Below the pieces are notes generated by a model, which saw only the letters and a list, made by a program, of their open reading frames with translations, was not told the origin of the DNA and ran no database searches. From assembly GCA_035529015.1 (NCBI GenBank), contig DATKXP010000565.1, positions 1 through 17,309 of the forward strand: a stretch of DNA of 17,309 nt. Reading direction: 5' to 3'. Shown here in pieces: positions 7,073 through 14,547 of this stretch. The stretch comes from JAUVZF01 sp035529015 (GTDB lineage: Bacteria; Planctomycetota; Phycisphaerae; FEN-1346). The position numbers were made by a program, and so were the translations under genes. Position 1 is the stretch's first letter. Each line of letters begins with the position of its first letter.

Positions 7073-7166
7073 CCCGCTCGCTCGCGCTCGGATTGTGGTC
7101 GTGGGCGATAACCCAATCCGAGCCGCGAGCGCGAGCGAGCGGGCGCCGTTGCCGGTCGCGGCTCGG
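7073..7166. repeat. Palindromic repeat cluster after nagB, possible terminator with competing hairpins
   Basis: Left arm 7073-7095 (ends CTCGGATTG) pairs with 7114-7143 (starts CAATCCGAG) apart from a 7-nt bulge. The second arm also carries CCGAGCCGCGA (7118-7128), which pairs perfectly, 11 bp, with TCGCGGCTCGG (7156-7166) beside the nagB stop. The two stems exclude one another. The segment 7118-7142 is a variant of the core found in the 59-bp repeats, and 7145-7166 is an inverted copy. Confidence 0.75.
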
Positions 7167-7169
7167 CGA

Positions 7170-9059
7170 TCACTCGCGCTGGAGTTGTGCCGTGGCGTGG
7201 GCCGAGCGCTCCAGGGGCCACCTCGCGAAGGCTTCGATGGCGTGGTACTCGGGCAGGCCGAGGGCGTCGTAGAGCCGGGCGGTGGCCATGTTCCGCTCCT
7301 CGGCCCGCTGCCAGAACTCCCGCGCGTCGTACGGGCCGGGGAACATCGCCCGGTCCTTCTGGCTCTGGTGCCGGAAGATGGCGAACCGCTTGTGCCGCAA
7401 CTCGTCCGGGGAGAGGGGTACCGCCATCTCGATTTGCTCGGGCGGCCACTCCTGCCACGCGCCGCGGTAGAGCCAGACCTCGGGCGCCGGGTGGCCGGCC
7501 GCCTGATACGCTTCGATGGCCGCCAAGGCCGCCTCCAGGCACAGCCGGTGGGTGCCGTGCGGGTCCGACAGGTCGCCTGCCGCGAAGAGGAGTTCGGGCC
7601 GGACCGCTTCGAGCAGCCGCCGCATGGCCTCGGTGTCGCCGGGTCCGATGTCGCGTTTCTGGACGGTGCCGGTGTCGTAGAACGGCAGTTCGAGGAAATG
7701 GGTCTGGTCTTCGGGCACGCCGCAGAAGCGGGCGGCATCGAGTGCCTCGCCGCGTCGGATGAGGGCCTTGATGGAGCGGACCTCCTCGGTGTCTACGTCG
7801 CCGGGGTTCTTGCGCCGCAGGAACCGGTCGATGTGCTGCTCGGTGGCGGCCGTCTGCTCGGGCGTCAGGCCGAAGATGCGGTTGAAGCCGGTCACGAAGT
7901 CGGCGTAGCGTTCGACGTCGTGGTCGAAGACGCTCAGGTAGCCGCTCGTCATGTAAGCGACGTGGACCTCGTGTCCCTGCTCGACGAACCGCGTGAGTGT
8001 GCCGCCCATACTGATGACGTCGTCGTCGGGGTGCGGGCTGAGGACAAGGACGCGTTTGCCGGGTTCCCTGCCTCCCGGCCAACCGGTGATGGTGCCCATC
8101 AGGTGCCGGAAGACCGTGAGGTTGACGTGGTACGCCCCGCCGCCCCCGCTCGCGAGGTCGCCGAGGTCGTTCTCGCCGTAGTCCTCGTCGGTCAATTTCA
8201 GGATGGGCTTTTCGAGCCGGCCGGCGAGCCAGATGACGGCCCGGCGCTGGAGGACCTCGTCCCACTCGCACGGGCCGAGCAGCCAGGGCGTGGCGAGGCG
8301 TGTGAGGTCGGCGGCGGCGGCTTCGTCGAGGTAGAACGCGGCGTCGTTGTGCTCCTGGAGGAACGAGGCGGCCACGGCGGTCGAGACGTCGCCCTCGACG
8401 GCGCGGCGGACGATGGGGGCCTTGTGTTCGCCGAACGCGAGGAGCCGCACCCGCCGGGCCTCCAGGATGGTCGCGATGCCCATCGTCAGGGCCAGTTCCG
8501 GCACGTTCTCTTCGCCGAAGAAGTCGGCCGCCGCGTCTTTGCGGGTGACCGTGTCGAGACGGACGCGGCGCGTGCGGCCAGCTCGCTTGGAGCCCGGCTC
8601 GTTGAATCCGACGTGTCCGATGCGTCCGATGCCGAGGATCTGGAGGTCGATGCCGCCGGCCTGCCGGATGGCCTCTTCGTATTCGGCGCAGTGGGTCTCG
8701 ATGTCCGCTTCGGCAACCGTGCCGGAGGGAATGTGGATGTTCTCGGGCTGCACGTTGACGAAGCGGAAGAAGTTCTCGTGCATCCAGGCGTGGTACGACT
8801 GGAGCGCCTTCGGGTCGATGGGCCAGTACTCGTCGAGGTTGAAGGTGACGACGCCGGAGAAGTCGAGGCCCTCCGCGTCGTTCAGGCGCGCCAGTTCCTT
8901 GTAAACGTTAAGCGGCGTGTGGCCGGTGGCCAGGCCCAGGACGGTGGGGCGATCGTCGGCGTTGTGCTCGGTGATGAGTTCAGCGATCTCGCGCGCCACG
9001 GCCCGCGAGGCGGCCTTGTCGTCGCGGCAAATCCTGACCGGTACGTGTTCGGTGGCCAT
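7170..9059 (-). CDS. nagB: Glucosamine-6-phosphate deaminase fused to a PIG-L/LmbE-type deacetylase
   Basis: The 629-aa protein has two parts. Residues ~1-265 are a NagB isomerase-deaminase ('GLATGHTP' 42-49, 'FNLDEYW' with Asp76, 'GIGRIGHVGFNEPGS' with His149 and Glu154), converting glucosamine-6-phosphate to fructose-6-phosphate and ammonia. Residues ~335-629 are a zinc-dependent PIG-L domain ('SPHPDDDVISMGG' 341-353; 'DPHGTH' 499-504), a family that removes N-acetyl groups from GlcNAc-type substrates. The fused form is known, chiefly from Bacteroidetes. The likely result is one cytoplasmic protein taking an N-acetylated amino sugar phosphate to fructose-6-phosphate; the coupling of the two steps is inferred. 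The E. coli Asp141 position is Ile147 here; GRxGHxGFNEP seems typical of the fused subfamily. ATG at 9059 follows GAGGTG closely. It is divergent from folE. Confidence 0.93.
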   Translation of the reverse strand: MATEHVPVRICRDDKAASRAVAREIAELITEHNADDRPTVLGLATGHTPLNVYKELARLNDAEGLDFSGVVTFNLDEYWPIDPKALQSYHAWMHENFFRFVNVQPENIHIPSGTVAEADIETHCAEYEEAIRQAGGIDLQILGIGRIGHVGFNEPGSKRAGRTRRVRLDTVTRKDAAADFFGEENVPELALTMGIATILEARRVRLLAFGEHKAPIVRRAVEGDVSTAVAASFLQEHNDAAFYLDEAAAADLTRLATPWLLGPCEWDEVLQRRAVIWLAGRLEKPILKLTDEDYGENDLGDLASGGGGAYHVNLTVFRHLMGTITGWPGGREPGKRVLVLSPHPDDDVISMGGTLTRFVEQGHEVHVAYMTSGYLSVFDHDVERYADFVTGFNRIFGLTPEQTAATEQHIDRFLRRKNPGDVDTEEVRSIKALIRRGEALDAARFCGVPEDQTHFLELPFYDTGTVQKRDIGPGDTEAMRRLLEAVRPELLFAAGDLSDPHGTHRLCLEAALAAIEAYQAAGHPAPEVWLYRGAWQEWPPEQIEMAVPLSPDELRHKRFAIFRHQSQKDRAMFPGPYDAREFWQRAEERNMATARLYDALGLPEYHAIEAFARWPLERSAHATAQLQRE

Positions 9060-9096
9060 GCGTCACCTCATTCTTCGCAGCGCTGCGGAACCCTCC

Positions 9097-9125
9097 AGGC
9101 TAGGGACGCAGCACGGGTGTGTCAA
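9097..9125 (-). promoter_or_regulatory. Candidate sigma70-like promoter of nagB-PIG-L
   Basis: Minus-strand TTGACA (9125-9120), a perfect -35, then a 17-nt spacer and TAGCCT (9102-9097), a weak -10. The leader would be about 30 nt. Confidence 0.5.
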
Positions 9126-9130
9126 CAGAA

Positions 9131-9144
9131 ACGGCGTTCGCCGT
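9131..9144. promoter_or_regulatory. Short dyad just upstream of the nagB -35 box, possible operator
   Basis: ACGGCG-TT-CGCCGT is a perfect inverted repeat 5 bp upstream of the candidate -35. GGCGTT (9133-9138) can also pair with AACGCC (9145-9150). The position suits a regulator, but no regulator gene is present in the window. Confidence 0.3.
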
Positions 9145-9181
9145 AACGCCTCAGTTGCCGGTGGGGTCAGTGTGCCGCAAT

Positions 9182-9231
9182 CTGAGCCGCGCCCGCGAGG
9201 AAGCGGCCGCTCCCTGGCGGTCGCGGCTCTG
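9182..9231. repeat. Head-to-head inverted pair of the CCGAGCCGCGACC element
   Basis: A 25-nt segment (9182-9206, CTGAGCCGCGCCC...) is followed at once by its inverted copy (9207-9231). The arms match at 21 of 25 positions. This makes a long cruciform or hairpin in the centre of the divergent nagB/folE region. Each arm is a version of the core in the 59-bp repeats at 5721-5897. Confidence 0.82.
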
Positions 9232-9266
9232 CGACGACGCGCGCCGGCCAGGCCTGTGCCAGGCGC

Positions 9267-9295
9267 TTTACTTCTACCTGCCGAACGCCTATCCT
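9267..9295 (+). promoter_or_regulatory. Candidate promoter of folE
   Basis: TTTACT (9267-9272), 17-nt spacer, TATCCT (9290-9295). Each box is 4/6. The leader would be about 48 nt. Confidence 0.4.
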
Positions 9296-9349
9296 TAGCG
9301 CTCCTTCCGGACGCTGGGGGGCAACGGGAACCAGGGACGAGGACACGCC

Positions 9350-9928
9350 ATGGTTGACCTGGAGAAAGTGGAAGCGGCCACGCGGCTGTTGCTCGAAGGT
9401 ATCGGTGAGGACCCCGCGCGAGGCGGGCTCGTGGAGACGCCCCGGCGCGTGGCCCGCATGTGGCAGGAACTCGTGGTCGGCATGGACCAGACGGCCGAAT
9501 CCATCGTCAAGGCCATCCCGCTCGAAGAGTACGACGAGATCATCCTCCTGCGCGATATCCCCTTCGTCAGCGTGTGCGAGCACCATCTTGTGCCGTTCAT
9601 CGGCAGGGCCCACGTCGCCTACCTGCCGGCCGAGGGCAAGGTGACGGGCCTCTCGAAACTGGCCCGCATCGTTGAGATGGAGGCCCGCAAACTCCAGGTC
9701 CAGGAACGCATGACCACGGCCATCGCCGACGACATCGTGAAGACGCTCGATGCGCGCGGCGTGATGGTGGTGGTCGAGGCCGAGCACCTGTGCATGACGA
9801 TCCGCGGGGCGCACAAGCCCGGCACCGTAACGGTCACGAGCGTGGTGCGCGGCCTGTTCCGCGAGAATCAGGCGACGCGGGCCGAGGCGCTCGCCCTGCT
9901 GGCAGGTGGCCGGCGGCCGTCCGGATAA
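9350..9928 (+). CDS. folE: GTP cyclohydrolase I
   Basis: The 192-aa protein carries the full FolE signature: 'SVCEHHLVPFIG' (74-85), 'GLSKLARIVEM' (100-110), 'QVQERMT' (116-122) and 'HLCMTIRGAHKPG' (146-158). Cys76, His79 and Cys148 are the expected zinc ligands. The enzyme opens GTP to 7,8-dihydroneopterin triphosphate, the first step to tetrahydrofolate and also the entry to queuosine precursors. The length is usual for the short bacterial form (E. coli 222 aa). ATG at 9350 follows GACGAGGA by about 6 nt. No other folate or queuosine gene is nearby, so which pathway it serves here cannot be told. It is followed by two strong hairpins. Confidence 0.97.
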   Translation: MVDLEKVEAATRLLLEGIGEDPARGGLVETPRRVARMWQELVVGMDQTAESIVKAIPLEEYDEIILLRDIPFVSVCEHHLVPFIGRAHVAYLPAEGKVTGLSKLARIVEMEARKLQVQERMTTAIADDIVKTLDARGVMVVVEAEHLCMTIRGAHKPGTVTVTSVVRGLFRENQATRAEALALLAGGRRPSG

Positions 9929-9948
9929 CGCTACCACGCTACGTTTCG

Positions 9949-9974
9949 CGCGGCGGCCTTCCCCGGCCGCCGCG
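9949..9974 (+). terminator. First hairpin after folE (10-bp stem)
   Basis: CGCGGCGGCC - TTCCCC - GGCCGCCGCG: a perfect 10-bp GC stem with a 6-nt loop, 20 nt after the folE stop. No T-tract follows. Confidence 0.6.
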
Positions 9975-9993
9975 AAGCCGGTTTACGCCTGTT

Positions 9994-10019
9994 CCTGGTG
10001 GCCTGGGAAGGCCACCAGG
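9994..10019 (+). terminator. Second hairpin after folE (10-11-bp stem)
   Basis: CCTGGTGGCC - TGGGAA - GGCCACCAGG: a 10-bp stem, 11 bp if the inner T-A pair forms around a GGGA loop. It begins 19 nt after the first hairpin ends. The rest of the gap to 10158 shows no convincing promoter, so the next gene may be transcribed by readthrough or from an unrecognised start. Confidence 0.55.
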
Positions 10020-10157
10020 CGGACAAGAAGGTGAAGCAGCGTTGTAGCCATAAGCGGCTGGAAGTAGCCGCGCTCTGGCGCAGAACAGCATCCACGGCCA
10101 CGCATACTGCCGCGTGACCGTGCCACCCCACGGGCAACATGATCGAAGGGTGAACCC

Positions 10158-11246
10158 ATGGCCGATCCGCGCGTGAACCGGTTGGCGAAGGTCCTGGTCC
10201 GGTACAGCCGCAAGGTAAGGCGCGGCCAGACGGTGCTCGTCGCGGGCCCGTCGGCCGCCGAGCCGCTCATCCTGGAAGTCGGCCGCGAGGTCCTCCGCGC
10301 CGGCGGGCATCCGATGTACCGGATGACCCCGGACCGCGCCGAGGAGGTTTTCTACGCCGAGGCCGCCAAGGCGCAACTCGCGTTCCTGCCGAAATCGACG
10401 ATGGCCGCCGCCCGCGAGGCCGACCATTTTCTCCGTATCATCGCCGACACCAACACGCGGGCCCTGTCGGGCGTGGACCCGAAGAAGCAGGCCCTCGTGA
10501 CGCGGTCGCGGCGCCGGCTCCAGGACCTCGTGCTCCGCAGAAATGAGTGGACGGTGACGCTCTTTCCGACGGCGGCCTACGCCCAGGACGCCGGCATGGG
10601 CCTGGAGGAATTCGAGACGTTCGTTTACAGCGCCACGCGCGTGGACAAGCGCGACCCCGTGGCCGAGTGGAAGAAGATGAAGGCGTTCCAGCAGAAGGTG
10701 TTGCGCCGGTTGCGGCGCGCCGACCGCATTCGCATCGTCGCGCCCGACACCGACGTGGTGATGCGCGTCAAGGGCCGGCGGTTCCTGGCCTCCCACGGGT
10801 CGCACAACATGCCGGACGGCGAGATCTTCACCGGCCCCGTCGAGACGAGCGCCGAGGGGCACATCCGCTACACGTACCCCGTGTGCTATCGCGGCAAGGA
10901 AGTGGTGGACGTGCGACTGGAGTTCGAGAAGGGCAAGGTCGTCAAGGCGACGGCGGCCAGAAACGAGGCGCTTCTGAAGACCATGATCGACACAGACGCC
11001 GGCGCCCGGCGGCTGGGCGAACTGGGCATCGGCACGAACTACGGCATCTCGCGGTTCGTCAAGAGCATCCTGTTCGACGAGAAGATCGGCGGGTCGGTGC
11101 ACCTGGCCCTCGGACGCAGTTACGAGGCGACAGGCGGCAGGAACCAGTCGGCCATCCACTGGGACATGATCTGCGATCTGCGCGACGGCGGACGCATCGA
11201 AGTCGATGGCCGCATCCTGCAGGCCGACGGCAGGTTCAGGTTGTAG
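10158..11246 (+). CDS. M29-family aminopeptidase (AmpS/aminopeptidase T type)
   Basis: The 362-aa product shows the M29 metal-ligand set: Glu222 ('PDGEIFTGP'), Glu288 ('GELGIGTN'), His315, Tyr322, His334 and Asp336 ('IHWDMICD'). The spacings Glu-Glu 66, His-Tyr 7 and His-Asp 2 equal those of Thermus aminopeptidase T as I recall them. The family uses two zinc or cobalt ions to remove N-terminal residues from peptides in the cytoplasm. The N-terminal half (residues ~1-185) is the usual alpha/beta domain opening 'LAKVLVRYSRKVRRGQTVLV' and is somewhat shorter than in the ~410-aa family norm. ATG at 10158 follows AAGGGTG. The stop lies 2 nt before the radical SAM start, so the two genes are probably co-transcribed and translationally coupled. 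Confidence 0.9.
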   Translation: MADPRVNRLAKVLVRYSRKVRRGQTVLVAGPSAAEPLILEVGREVLRAGGHPMYRMTPDRAEEVFYAEAAKAQLAFLPKSTMAAAREADHFLRIIADTNTRALSGVDPKKQALVTRSRRRLQDLVLRRNEWTVTLFPTAAYAQDAGMGLEEFETFVYSATRVDKRDPVAEWKKMKAFQQKVLRRLRRADRIRIVAPDTDVVMRVKGRRFLASHGSHNMPDGEIFTGPVETSAEGHIRYTYPVCYRGKEVVDVRLEFEKGKVVKATAARNEALLKTMIDTDAGARRLGELGIGTNYGISRFVKSILFDEKIGGSVHLALGRSYEATGGRNQSAIHWDMICDLRDGGRIEVDGRILQADGRFRL

Positions 11247-11248
11247 CG

Positions 11249-12145
11249 ATGACCGCCCACGCGGATAGCACGGAACGGCTGGCGGCGTTGCGATCGATGC
11301 TCGCCCCGTGCCATCTGTGCCCGCGCACCTGCGGCGTGGATCGTGCGGCGGGCGAGCGCGGCTTCTGCGGCGCGGGGGCCTGTGCCGTCGTCGCCAGCGC
11401 GGGGCCGCATTTCGGTGAAGAGTCGTGCCTCGTGGGCCGCGGCGGCAGCGGAACCATCTTCCTGGCCGGGTGCAACCTGGGCTGCGCCTTCTGCCAGAAC
11501 TTCGACATCAGCAGCCGGGTCGCCGGCGAGGAGATGGACACGGCGGCGCTGGTCCGCCTCATGCGCGGCCTGGAGGCCCGCGGCTGCGAGAACATCAACT
11601 TCGTCACGCCGACGCACGTCACGCACGCCGTTGCGGAGGCGATTGCCGAAGCCCGTGAGGCCGGGTTGTCGATCCCCATCGTCTGGAATTCAAGCGGCTA
11701 CGAATCGGCCGAGGTCCTGCGGCTCTTGGACGGGCTGGTCGAGATCTACATGCCCGATTTCAAGTTCAGCCGGTCCGAGAGCGCCCAGCGGTATTGCCGC
11801 GCCCCGGACTACCCGGACTGCGCCCGGGCGGCGCTGGCCGAGATGCACCGCCAGGTCGGCGACCTGGTCGTCGAAGACGGCGTGGCTCGGCGGGGCCTGT
11901 TGGTTCGGCATCTCGTGATGCCGGGCGGAAGCGATGAGAGCCGCGAGATCCTCACGTTCCTCGCCTCCCTCTCGCCGCACACGTTTGTGAACGTGATGGG
12001 TCAGTACCGTCCCGCGGGGAAGGTGCGGGGTGCGGCAGCGTGCGGCACGTTTGCCGCCATCGCCCGCCCGCCGACGCCCGACGAGATCCTCGACGCCCGC
12101 CGCTGTGCCCTCACCCTCGGCCTCCGCCTGGACAGGCGCCCGTGA
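11249..12145 (+). CDS. PflX-like radical SAM protein (COG1313 type)
   Basis: The 298-aa product has a radical SAM CxxxCxxC motif (Cys75, Cys79, Cys82 in 'AGCNLGCAFCQN') that should bind a 4Fe-4S cluster and cleave S-adenosylmethionine. Before it lies a second cysteine set, 'CHLCPRTC' (21-28) and 'GFCG' (39-41), then 'GEESCLVGRGGSGTIFLAG'-type sequence, which together mark the PflX group of pyruvate-formate-lyase-activase homologues. Its physiological target is unknown; no glycyl-radical enzyme is in the window. ATG at 11249 comes 2 nt after the aminopeptidase stop and has no clear Shine-Dalgarno of its own, which fits coupling by translation termination-reinitiation. The later conserved part 'IYMPDFKF' and 'HLVMPGG' are also family features. 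Confidence 0.88.
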   Translation: MTAHADSTERLAALRSMLAPCHLCPRTCGVDRAAGERGFCGAGACAVVASAGPHFGEESCLVGRGGSGTIFLAGCNLGCAFCQNFDISSRVAGEEMDTAALVRLMRGLEARGCENINFVTPTHVTHAVAEAIAEAREAGLSIPIVWNSSGYESAEVLRLLDGLVEIYMPDFKFSRSESAQRYCRAPDYPDCARAALAEMHRQVGDLVVEDGVARRGLLVRHLVMPGGSDESREILTFLASLSPHTFVNVMGQYRPAGKVRGAAACGTFAAIARPPTPDEILDARRCALTLGLRLDRRP

Positions 12146-12179
12146 GTGGTGGCGCGCGTGAGCCCGGGCCGTTCTTTGT

Positions 12180-12208
12180 TTGACGGCACCACCGAGCGGG
12201 GGTATAGT
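12180..12208 (+). promoter_or_regulatory. Strong sigma70-like promoter of the nucleotide-sugar gene group
   Basis: TTGACG (12180-12185), 17-nt spacer, TATAGT (12203-12208). Both boxes are 5/6. Transcription from here leaves a leader of about 200 nt before ATG at 12419, long compared with other genes in the window. Confidence 0.7.
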
Positions 12209-12253
12209 CGCGTGTTCCTCATCGACGGGCCACACGTTCAGGAGGGGGTGAGT

Positions 12254-12286
12254 GTGTGCGGCCAGGGCCGAGCCTGCCCGCTCTAA
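12254..12286 (+). other. Possible 10-codon leader ORF in the long 5' leader
   Basis: AGGAGG (12240-12245) is followed 8 nt later by GTG at 12254, opening a 10-codon frame, (M)CGQGRACPL, ending TAA at 12284-12286. The ribosome site is better than that of the gene downstream. A short frame of this size is easily found by chance, so this is only a candidate. Confidence 0.25.
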
Positions 12287-12418
12287 CACGACTCGTCCGG
12301 ACTCATTACGCTGAAGGGATGCGCCGGCCACCGCCGATGTAAAGGTGTACTCTGTTGGCGTTGGGGGGCGCCGCGTGCGGCCCTGGGCCGTATCGGTAAC
12401 CGAGGGGACGAAGCGCGT

Positions 12419-14419
12419 ATGGCGACCGAGAGCGACACGCCGCTCGTGCCGAAGCAGTACGCCCCCGCGCTGCGCCATACGTACATTGCGGCGGTGCATG
12501 TCCTGTTGTTCGTCTTCTCGTTCTGGTTGGCCTACGGTCTTCGGTACGAGTTTCACATCCCTCCCGCCTGGGCGCCGATTGTTGACACCGAGCCGGTCCT
12601 GCCCACCGACGTGCGCATCCCCGAAACCGTCTGGGACAACTTCCATGAACTGCTGATCTTCGTCCTCGTCGTGAAGGTCCTGGTGTTCGGCTATTTCCGG
12701 CTGTATGCGGGATGGTGGCAGTACGTCAGCATCCAGGACCTGGTCGAGACATTCAAGGCCAGCCACATCTCGACGGCCATCATCCTGGGCGGCGTGTACG
12801 TCTGCAAGGCGCTGCGCGCCTACGGAGCGATCACCGCCGCGGTCGAGGTGCCCGACACCGTCCTGATCATCGACTGGGCCGCCACGATTGCGCTGGTTGG
12901 CGGAATGCGGTTCCTGGTGCGCATCATCCGGGAAGGGTCGCGCCCGGTCAGTCCGGCCGGGCTCACACGGGTTCTGATCATCGGCGCCGGCAACGCCGGC
13001 GAGGGTATCCTGAGGGAACTGTACCGCCTGCCGGTCGAGAAGTACCACGTGGTCGCTTTCATCGACGACGATCCGCGCAAGCGCGGCATCCGGATCCACG
13101 GCGTGCCGGTGCTCGGCGACGTGAGCGAGTTGGCCGAGGTCGCACAGCGGCAGAACGCCGAGGAAGTCATCATCGCGCTGCCCCGACCCACGCGGGATCA
13201 ACTCCGGCGCGTTATTGAAGTCTGCAAGGGCCAGCGGCTCACGTTCCGCATCGTGCCCGGGGTGGCCGACCTGATCGACGGACGGGCCGACGTCGGCCGC
13301 CTCCGCGAGGTGGACATCAACGACCTCCTCGGCCGCGACCCCGTCCAACTCGATACCGAGAACATCGGCCGTTTCCTCGCGGACAAGGTCGTGCTTGTCA
13401 CGGGCGCGGGCGGGTCCATCGGGTCCGAAATCTGCCGCCAGATCGTCGCGTTCCGTCCCAAACGCCTCGCGCTTCTCGAACAGGCCGAGAACAACCTCTT
13501 TTACATCGACCGTGAACTGCGGACCGCCAGTCCCGATCTCGACGTCGTTCCCATCATCGCCGACGTCTGCGACCGACAGCGCATCGAAGACGTCTTCGAC
13601 CGGTACAAGCCCGACGTGGTCTTCCATGCGGCGGCGCACAAGCACGTGCCGATGATGGAAGTGAATCCCGGCGAGGCCATCAAGAACAACGTCTTCGGAT
13701 CCAAGAACGTGACCGACATGGCCCTGAAGGCGGGCGCCGAGGCCTTCGTCCTCATCTCCACCGACAAGGCCGTCAACCCCACCAGCGTCATGGGATGCAC
13801 CAAACGCATTACCGAGATGTACTGCCAGAGCCTTTCGGGCGGAAAGGACGACGGCCGAACCAAGTTCGTCATCGTCCGGTTCGGCAACGTCCTCGGCTCG
13901 GCCGGCAGCGTGGTGCCCATCTTTCGCGAGCAGATTGCGCACGGCGGGCCGGTCACCGTCACCCATCCCGAGATGCGGCGCTACTTCATGACGATCCCCG
14001 AAGCGACCCAACTCGTCATCCAGGCCGGCGCCATGGGCAAGGGCGGGGAGATCATGCTGCTCGACATGGGCATACCCGTCAAGATCGTGGACCTGGCACG
14101 CGACATGATCACCCTGAGCGGCTTCCGGCCCGACGTGGACATCCGAATCGAGTTCCTCGGGGTCCGTCCCGGCGAGAAACTCTTCGAGGAACTCCGCACC
14201 GGCAGCGAGGACATCCTCCCAACCCACCACGAGAAGATCTTCATCTGGCAGAACCGTGGCTCTGCCAGGGAGGAGGTCGAGCAGGCGCTCGCGCGGCTCA
14301 TGACCGTTACCAACGGCGCATCGCCCGACCAGGTCCACGCGGTTCTCAAGAGCGTCGTTCCCGAATACGAGCCCGGCCCTGAACCGGTTGCGCCGTCGCG
14401 CCCGGCCCTGTCCGCCTGA
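12419..14419 (+). CDS. Membrane-bound UDP-sugar 4,6-dehydratase (CapD/WbpM/PglF family)
   Basis: The 666-aa protein starts with four membrane helices (about 20-41, 76-96, 115-135, 147-168). A first Rossmann domain with 'VLIIGAGNAGEG' (185-196) follows, then an NAD-binding SDR domain with 'VTGAGGSIGSE' (327-337), 'HAAAHKHVPMME' (403-414) and 'STDKAVNPTSVMGCTKR' (447-463). The usual catalytic Tyr of the YxxxK pair is Met458, with Asp449/Lys450 before it, exactly as in the large WbpM/PglF type dehydratases. These convert UDP-GlcNAc to the 4-keto-6-deoxy sugar, the start of bacillosamine, QuiNAc or FucNAc synthesis at the inner membrane. ATG at 12419 follows GAGGGG by about 11 nt. The C-terminal ~60 residues are Pro/Ala-rich. 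It heads a group of nucleotide-sugar genes. Confidence 0.94.
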   Translation: MATESDTPLVPKQYAPALRHTYIAAVHVLLFVFSFWLAYGLRYEFHIPPAWAPIVDTEPVLPTDVRIPETVWDNFHELLIFVLVVKVLVFGYFRLYAGWWQYVSIQDLVETFKASHISTAIILGGVYVCKALRAYGAITAAVEVPDTVLIIDWAATIALVGGMRFLVRIIREGSRPVSPAGLTRVLIIGAGNAGEGILRELYRLPVEKYHVVAFIDDDPRKRGIRIHGVPVLGDVSELAEVAQRQNAEEVIIALPRPTRDQLRRVIEVCKGQRLTFRIVPGVADLIDGRADVGRLREVDINDLLGRDPVQLDTENIGRFLADKVVLVTGAGGSIGSEICRQIVAFRPKRLALLEQAENNLFYIDRELRTASPDLDVVPIIADVCDRQRIEDVFDRYKPDVVFHAAAHKHVPMMEVNPGEAIKNNVFGSKNVTDMALKAGAEAFVLISTDKAVNPTSVMGCTKRITEMYCQSLSGGKDDGRTKFVIVRFGNVLGSAGSVVPIFREQIAHGGPVTVTHPEMRRYFMTIPEATQLVIQAGAMGKGGEIMLLDMGIPVKIVDLARDMITLSGFRPDVDIRIEFLGVRPGEKLFEELRTGSEDILPTHHEKIFIWQNRGSAREEVEQALARLMTVTNGASPDQVHAVLKSVVPEYEPGPEPVAPSRPALSA

Positions 14420-14428
14420 CCGTTTTCG

Positions 14429-14458
14429 TTGGCCCTCCCCCCGACCCGTCTCTATAAT
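14429..14458 (+). promoter_or_regulatory. Candidate promoter for the epimerase/galE pair
   Basis: TTGGCC (14429-14434), 18-nt spacer, perfect TATAAT (14453-14458), 10 bp after the dehydratase stop. A start near 14465 makes the in-frame ATG at 14470 almost leaderless and favours the ATG at 14548. Confidence 0.55.
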
Positions 14459-14547
14459 CCCGGCTTCGCGTGCACAGTAGCCGCCGCCCTCGCCGGGGGG
14501 TATGCCTTCGAGGGCGAGAGGAATCACCGATCGGACGGACCGTTGCC

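Noticed and set aside
6977..7738. In-frame N-terminal extension of the nitrilase-family protein to 603 residues
   Set aside because: It overlaps nagB in antisense and is Arg/Pro/Ser-rich. The promoter, Shine-Dalgarno and signal peptide all fit the start at 6976.
6603..9146. 847-codon plus-strand frame opposite nagB and the nitrilase gene
   Set aside because: Shadow frame; both minus-strand genes have full catalytic motifs.
14470..14547. Earlier ATG for the UXS-like protein
   Set aside because: It adds an Arg-rich 26-residue leader before the NAD-binding fold and lies almost at the predicted transcription start.
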